Of a stretch of 44,120 bases of DNA, positions 41,254-44,120 are shown one piece after another; position 1 is the first letter of the stretch, and each line of letters begins with the position of its first letter. Made by a program: the position numbers and the translations under genes. Location of the stretch: contig JAILBG010000123.1 in assembly GCA_024681215.1 (NCBI GenBank), forward strand, positions 1-44,120, given 5' to 3'. This DNA is from RUG563 sp024681215. Lineage in GTDB: Bacteria; Bacillota; Clostridia; Christensenellales; Aristaeellaceae. Under the pieces are notes generated by a model. The model saw only the letters and a program-made list of their open reading frames with translations. It was not told the DNA's origin and searched no databases.

Positions 41254-44120
41254 ATGAAAAAAAGGATCACAGCGTTTATTCTGACAGTTGCTTTGCTGTT
41301 CATGAATGTGAATTTTTCGGCGTTTTCAGAAGGAACAGAAACAGCGGACGCCGCATCCGGCAATGAAGGCAGCATATCTATAACGGAAGGACAGAACGAT
41401 TCTCTTGATGCTGAACAGGAGGAAGCGCCTGCCGCAGATCAAGGCGCAATCAGTGAAGGCAATCAGGATGAGATCGCTGTTCTTTACGGGGAGGAAAGCC
41501 CGGCAGGTGATCCGGGTGAAACAGCTGCAGATCAGACCGAGAACGCCCTGACGATTAATTCGGCTGATGCAGATGATACCGACCCAAATGATGTACAGGA
41601 GGGATCAGCTGATTATCAAGTTCAGAACGATCCTTCTGGCGACACCCTGAACGAAGCGGCAATCGAGCCCCAGAATATAGCGGCTGATGGAGTTCAGGAT
41701 GATGTAACGGATCAAAATGATGAGACCTCCGATCTTCGGGAAGAAGGATCTGGCGATCCGGCGGATGAAACTGTTCCTGATGCTCAGGATGTGATCTCTG
41801 TTGATTCCCAGGGCAAAGATACAGAAGATAATCAGGATGCAGATAATGACAACGCTCAGGATGCAGATAATAACGATGATCAGGATGCAGATAATAACGA
41901 TGATCAGGATGCAGATGGTAGCGACAAACAGGATGTAGCATCTGGCGATGTCCAGGATCCGATCCCAGTCGATGCCCAGGAAAAAGCGTCTGATGATCCA
42001 CAGGACGAAGCTACCAACTTAACAGAGAACGAAGCAGAAAAGGAAAACCGGGAGGAAGAAGATCCTGCCGGTCAGCAGGATGAGCTTTCTGCAGCAGGCC
42101 AAACGGATGCTTCTGCGGAAGGACAGGACGAAGCAGATGCTGATGATCAGATCAGCGATGCGTCGGAGCATACAGAAAAATTTGTCAGCGGGTATATTTA
42201 CGTGAAGAATAGCACAATTGCTTATTCATCCGTAAATATGCAAAATGCAGTTGGTCAATTCGATGCTTTGTCAGTCGCATATGCCGAGACGGCGCAGGAC
42301 GGCGGGGATTTTTCTTCTTCCATTCTGAGAATCCGTTTTGATACGGAAACCGCAAAAAGGAGCGGTTCCGGGTTAATTACTGCCTATATTTCTGGACGGG
42401 ATGCAAGCATAATCGGAAATGAAGAAGCGCAGCGGCTGACGGCGCAGTGGAAAGGAAGCGGAACAGTAAGAGAATATAATGGGAAACCGCTTCCCGTCGC
42501 CAGCTATACGGATAAAACGATCCATGATCAGGATGAAATGCCGGCCGTGCAGCAGGCAGAAACTCCGGAAAGCGCCAAGAGTGAGGCCGAAGATACCGCA
42601 CAGGCGGGTCCGGCTGCAGGCGAAGCAGACGAAACTCCTGCAGGATCCGACACAGAAACAAAAGAGAGCGCCGATGCGGAAAAACTTGAAGAACAGCCAG
42701 TCGGAATCCAGCAGGAAAAGAATACGGAAGATCAGCCGGAAGGCAAGCAGGAAGCAAAGGCAAACGACGAATCAGATGCGCTTCCGGAAGGAAATCAGTC
42801 AACGTCGGAAAACACGCAGATCATCGGAAAATCCCGGCTTCTTTCCACAAGAGGCTTAACATTGGCGGCCAGCGGCAATAAACTGGCCACGCCAACCATT
42901 TCAAGCCACAGCGACCGTCAGCAAATCAGCTGGGGAGATATTGAGGACGGCCTGACCATCCGGTGGAATTCAGTCACGAATGGAAAGTATTATTATTATG
43001 CGATAAAGATGCTGGACGGCACTCCTGGCTCCGGAGATAACGAAGCGGGCACCATGCTGGCAAACAATAATTCCACAACAAGCAGAAGAGTGACCATAGA
43101 CAGAGAATACTTGATCGCTGGAAGATGGATAAAGATTTATGTCTGTGCTTTGGCGAATGGAGATTATGCGGCCAGCGATGCAGCAACAATTTACATTTAT
43201 ATTAAACCGACAACGCAGTTATCCAAGCCGGTTATCACGACGCATTCAAATCAGCAGCATATCAGCTGGAACGATGTGACGAATGGGATGACCGTTCGCT
43301 GGAATGCTGTATCAAATTGCTCAACCTATTATTATGCCATCAAGCTGCTGGATGGAGAGCCGTCATCCGGAACCAGCGAAAATGGCACAATGATCGCGTT
43401 GAATGAATCAACAAGCTCAAAATACGTTACAGTTGGCAGTGATCAGCTTGAAGCGAAAAAGTGGGTCAAAATCTACATTCAGGCGAACGGTACCGGGGAT
43501 TACACAGCAAATTCCACAACTATTTACGTTTATATCGAAGGAAAATCCCAGCTATCCGCGCCGGTAATCACTTCCCATACGAACCAACAGACAGTGCAGT
43601 ACAGCAATCTGGACGATGGCCTTACTTTCAAATGGAATGCCGTGACAAACGCCACGGGATACATCTATGCGGTGAAGCTGCTGGACGGCGAACCCAATCC
43701 CAGCGATAATGAAACGGGAACGATGCTGGCGCAGGCCAATGGGACGACAGCCCGCACAGTGACGATCACCCAGAGCAAGCTTGCCCAGAACAAGTGGGTA
43801 AAGCTGTATGTGCAGGCCTATGGCAGCGGATACAACGCGAACAGCACCACCATTTATGTGTACGTGCAAGGAAAGTCGCAGCTTGCCGCCCCCGTTGTCA
43901 CATCTCATACGGACCGGCAGACGGTGCAGTACGGCAATCTGGGCAGCGGCCTTACCTTCAGCTGGAATGCGGTAGCAAACGCCACGGGATACATCTACGC
44001 GGTGAAGCTGCTGGACGGCGAACCCAATCCCAGCGACAATGAAACGGGAACGATGCTGGCGCATGTGAACGGGACGACAGCCCGCACGGTGACGATCACC
44101 CAGGGAAAACTTGCCCAGAA
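41254..44120 (+). CDS. Large secreted acidic repeat protein, surface adhesin-like (3' end outside window)
   Basis: At least 955 codons, continuing past the right edge. Order: a signal peptide MKKRITAFILTVALLFMNV, cleaved near AFS (about residue 29); an acidic, low-complexity stretch rich in Asp, Gln, Glu and Ala (about 30-310) with four 8-residue repeats (QDAD...); a possible folded domain (about 310-430, from FVSGYIYVKNSTIAYSS); a second acidic stretch (about 430-540); then ~111-residue repeats from residue 544 on, each with WNAV(x)NATGYIYAVKLLDG-like cores, resembling fibronectin type III folds. No cell-wall anchor is in view, since the C-terminus is missing. GAGGGGCG precedes the ATG by 7 bases. 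Composition and codon use are AT-richer than the rest of the window. A surface adhesin or matrix-type protein is the inference. Confidence 0.8.
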   Translation, partial: MKKRITAFILTVALLFMNVNFSAFSEGTETADAASGNEGSISITEGQNDSLDAEQEEAPAADQGAISEGNQDEIAVLYGEESPAGDPGETAADQTENALTINSADADDTDPNDVQEGSADYQVQNDPSGDTLNEAAIEPQNIAADGVQDDVTDQNDETSDLREEGSGDPADETVPDAQDVISVDSQGKDTEDNQDADNDNAQDADNNDDQDADNNDDQDADGSDKQDVASGDVQDPIPVDAQEKASDDPQDEATNLTENEAEKENREEEDPAGQQDELSAAGQTDASAEGQDEADADDQISDASEHTEKFVSGYIYVKNSTIAYSSVNMQNAVGQFDALSVAYAETAQDGGDFSSSILRIRFDTETAKRSGSGLITAYISGRDASIIGNEEAQRLTAQWKGSGTVREYNGKPLPVASYTDKTIHDQDEMPAVQQAETPESAKSEAEDTAQAGPAAGEADETPAGSDTETKESADAEKLEEQPVGIQQEKNTEDQPEGKQEAKANDESDALPEGNQSTSENTQIIGKSRLLSTRGLTLAASGNKLATPTISSHSDRQQISWGDIEDGLTIRWNSVTNGKYYYYAIKMLDGTPGSGDNEAGTMLANNNSTTSRRVTIDREYLIAGRWIKIYVCALANGDYAASDAATIYIYIKPTTQLSKPVITTHSNQQHISWNDVTNGMTVRWNAVSNCSTYYYAIKLLDGEPSSGTSENGTMIALNESTSSKYVTVGSDQLEAKKWVKIYIQANGTGDYTANSTTIYVYIEGKSQLSAPVITSHTNQQTVQYSNLDDGLTFKWNAVTNATGYIYAVKLLDGEPNPSDNETGTMLAQANGTTARTVTITQSKLAQNKWVKLYVQAYGSGYNANSTTIYVYVQGKSQLAAPVVTSHTDRQTVQYGNLGSGLTFSWNAVANATGYIYAVKLLDGEPNPSDNETGTMLAHVNGTTARTVTITQGKLAQ
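41833..41928 (+). repeat. Four 24-bp in-frame tandem repeats
   Basis: Four units start at 41833, 41857, 41881 and 41905, encoding QDADNDNA, QDADNNDD, QDADNNDD and QDADGSDK. The second and third are identical at DNA level. It is coding microsatellite-like expansion, likely length-variable, inside the acidic part of the surface protein. Confidence 0.85.
42883..44120 (+). repeat. Tandem ~111-residue Fn3-like repeats (4th cut by edge)
   Basis: Units begin at 42883 (112 aa), 43219 (111 aa), 43552 (110 aa) and 43882 (truncated by the window). Each has the pattern L-x-P-x-I-T-x-H, then GLT(x)RWNAV, Y(Y/I)YA(I/V)K(L/M)LDG, (N/S)GTM(L/I)A, and a (W)(V/I)K(I/L)Y(V/I) strand. Units 3 and 4 share a segment (43648-43733 and 43978-44063) of 86 bases differing at two synonymous positions, a sign of recent duplication or conversion. 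Confidence 0.85.

Noticed and set aside
41833..41928. CRISPR-like short repeats
   Set aside because: Units are contiguous, without spacers, in frame with the acidic protein and a multiple of 3; they are coding repeats.

Overview
The window reads as chromosome of a GC-rich anaerobic member of the Clostridia (Bacillota). The evidence is an HndA/NuoE-type NAD-linked hydrogenase module, a SCIFF ranthipeptide with its radical SAM maturase, HemZ, RimO, a Rel-type stringent-response enzyme, SepF/DivIVA division proteins and SpoIIE behind a promoter that looks Spo0A-controlled. Almost all coding sequence is strongly GC-rich at third positions, so many long open frames on the opposite strand are shadows. 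Only the last ~3.2 kb (after about 40,840) is clearly more AT-rich. I cannot name the species; a high-GC gut or rumen clostridial lineage such as Christensenellales or Oscillospirales would fit.

Layout. 1-1110 (minus): the 5' end of a hydrogenase operon (NuoE/HndA-like, a HATPase protein, start of an HndB-like ferredoxin). 1442-3213 (plus): a MATE transporter and SecG. 3334-7962 (plus): an ABC-F ATPase, a TIM-barrel protein fused in frame to a CbbX/SpoVK-like AAA+ ATPase, and a secreted papain-fold-like protein. 8098-14902 (minus): a type IIA topoisomerase pair (ParE/ParC type) separated by a secreted protein gene and followed by a secreted zinc-ribbon protein. 15112-18057 (plus): SCIFF peptide, its maturase and a PLP decarboxylase-family protein. 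18102-19418 (minus): rimO.

19562-24675 (plus): FAD dehydrogenase, dtd, MBL hydrolase, hemZ and a GT2 glycosyltransferase. 24805-30684 (plus): a SecD-like protein without SecF, recJ and rel. 30761-34920 (plus): the division cluster (HlyD-like membrane protein, YggS/YlmE, SepF, YggT, DivIVA). 34988-36655 (plus): ROK kinase and TatD. 36676-38316 (minus): THUMP-type rRNA methyltransferase and GNAT. 38510-40834 (plus): spoIIE. 41254 to the edge (plus): a large secreted acidic, repeat-containing surface protein, cut by the window end.

Most of the window is housekeeping: protein export, topology, tRNA/rRNA/ribosome modification, stringent response, division and sporulation. Many genes are tightly coupled through ATGA overlaps. 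The items most worth a second look are the TIM-barrel/AAA+ fusion with a plausible internal start, the SCIFF peptide that has Gly where the family cross-link acceptor Thr is expected, the lone SecD-like protein, the secreted protein inside the topoisomerase operon, the long low-complexity tails on SepF and the HlyD-like protein, the Spo0A-like architecture of the spoIIE promoter, and the repeat-bearing surface protein.
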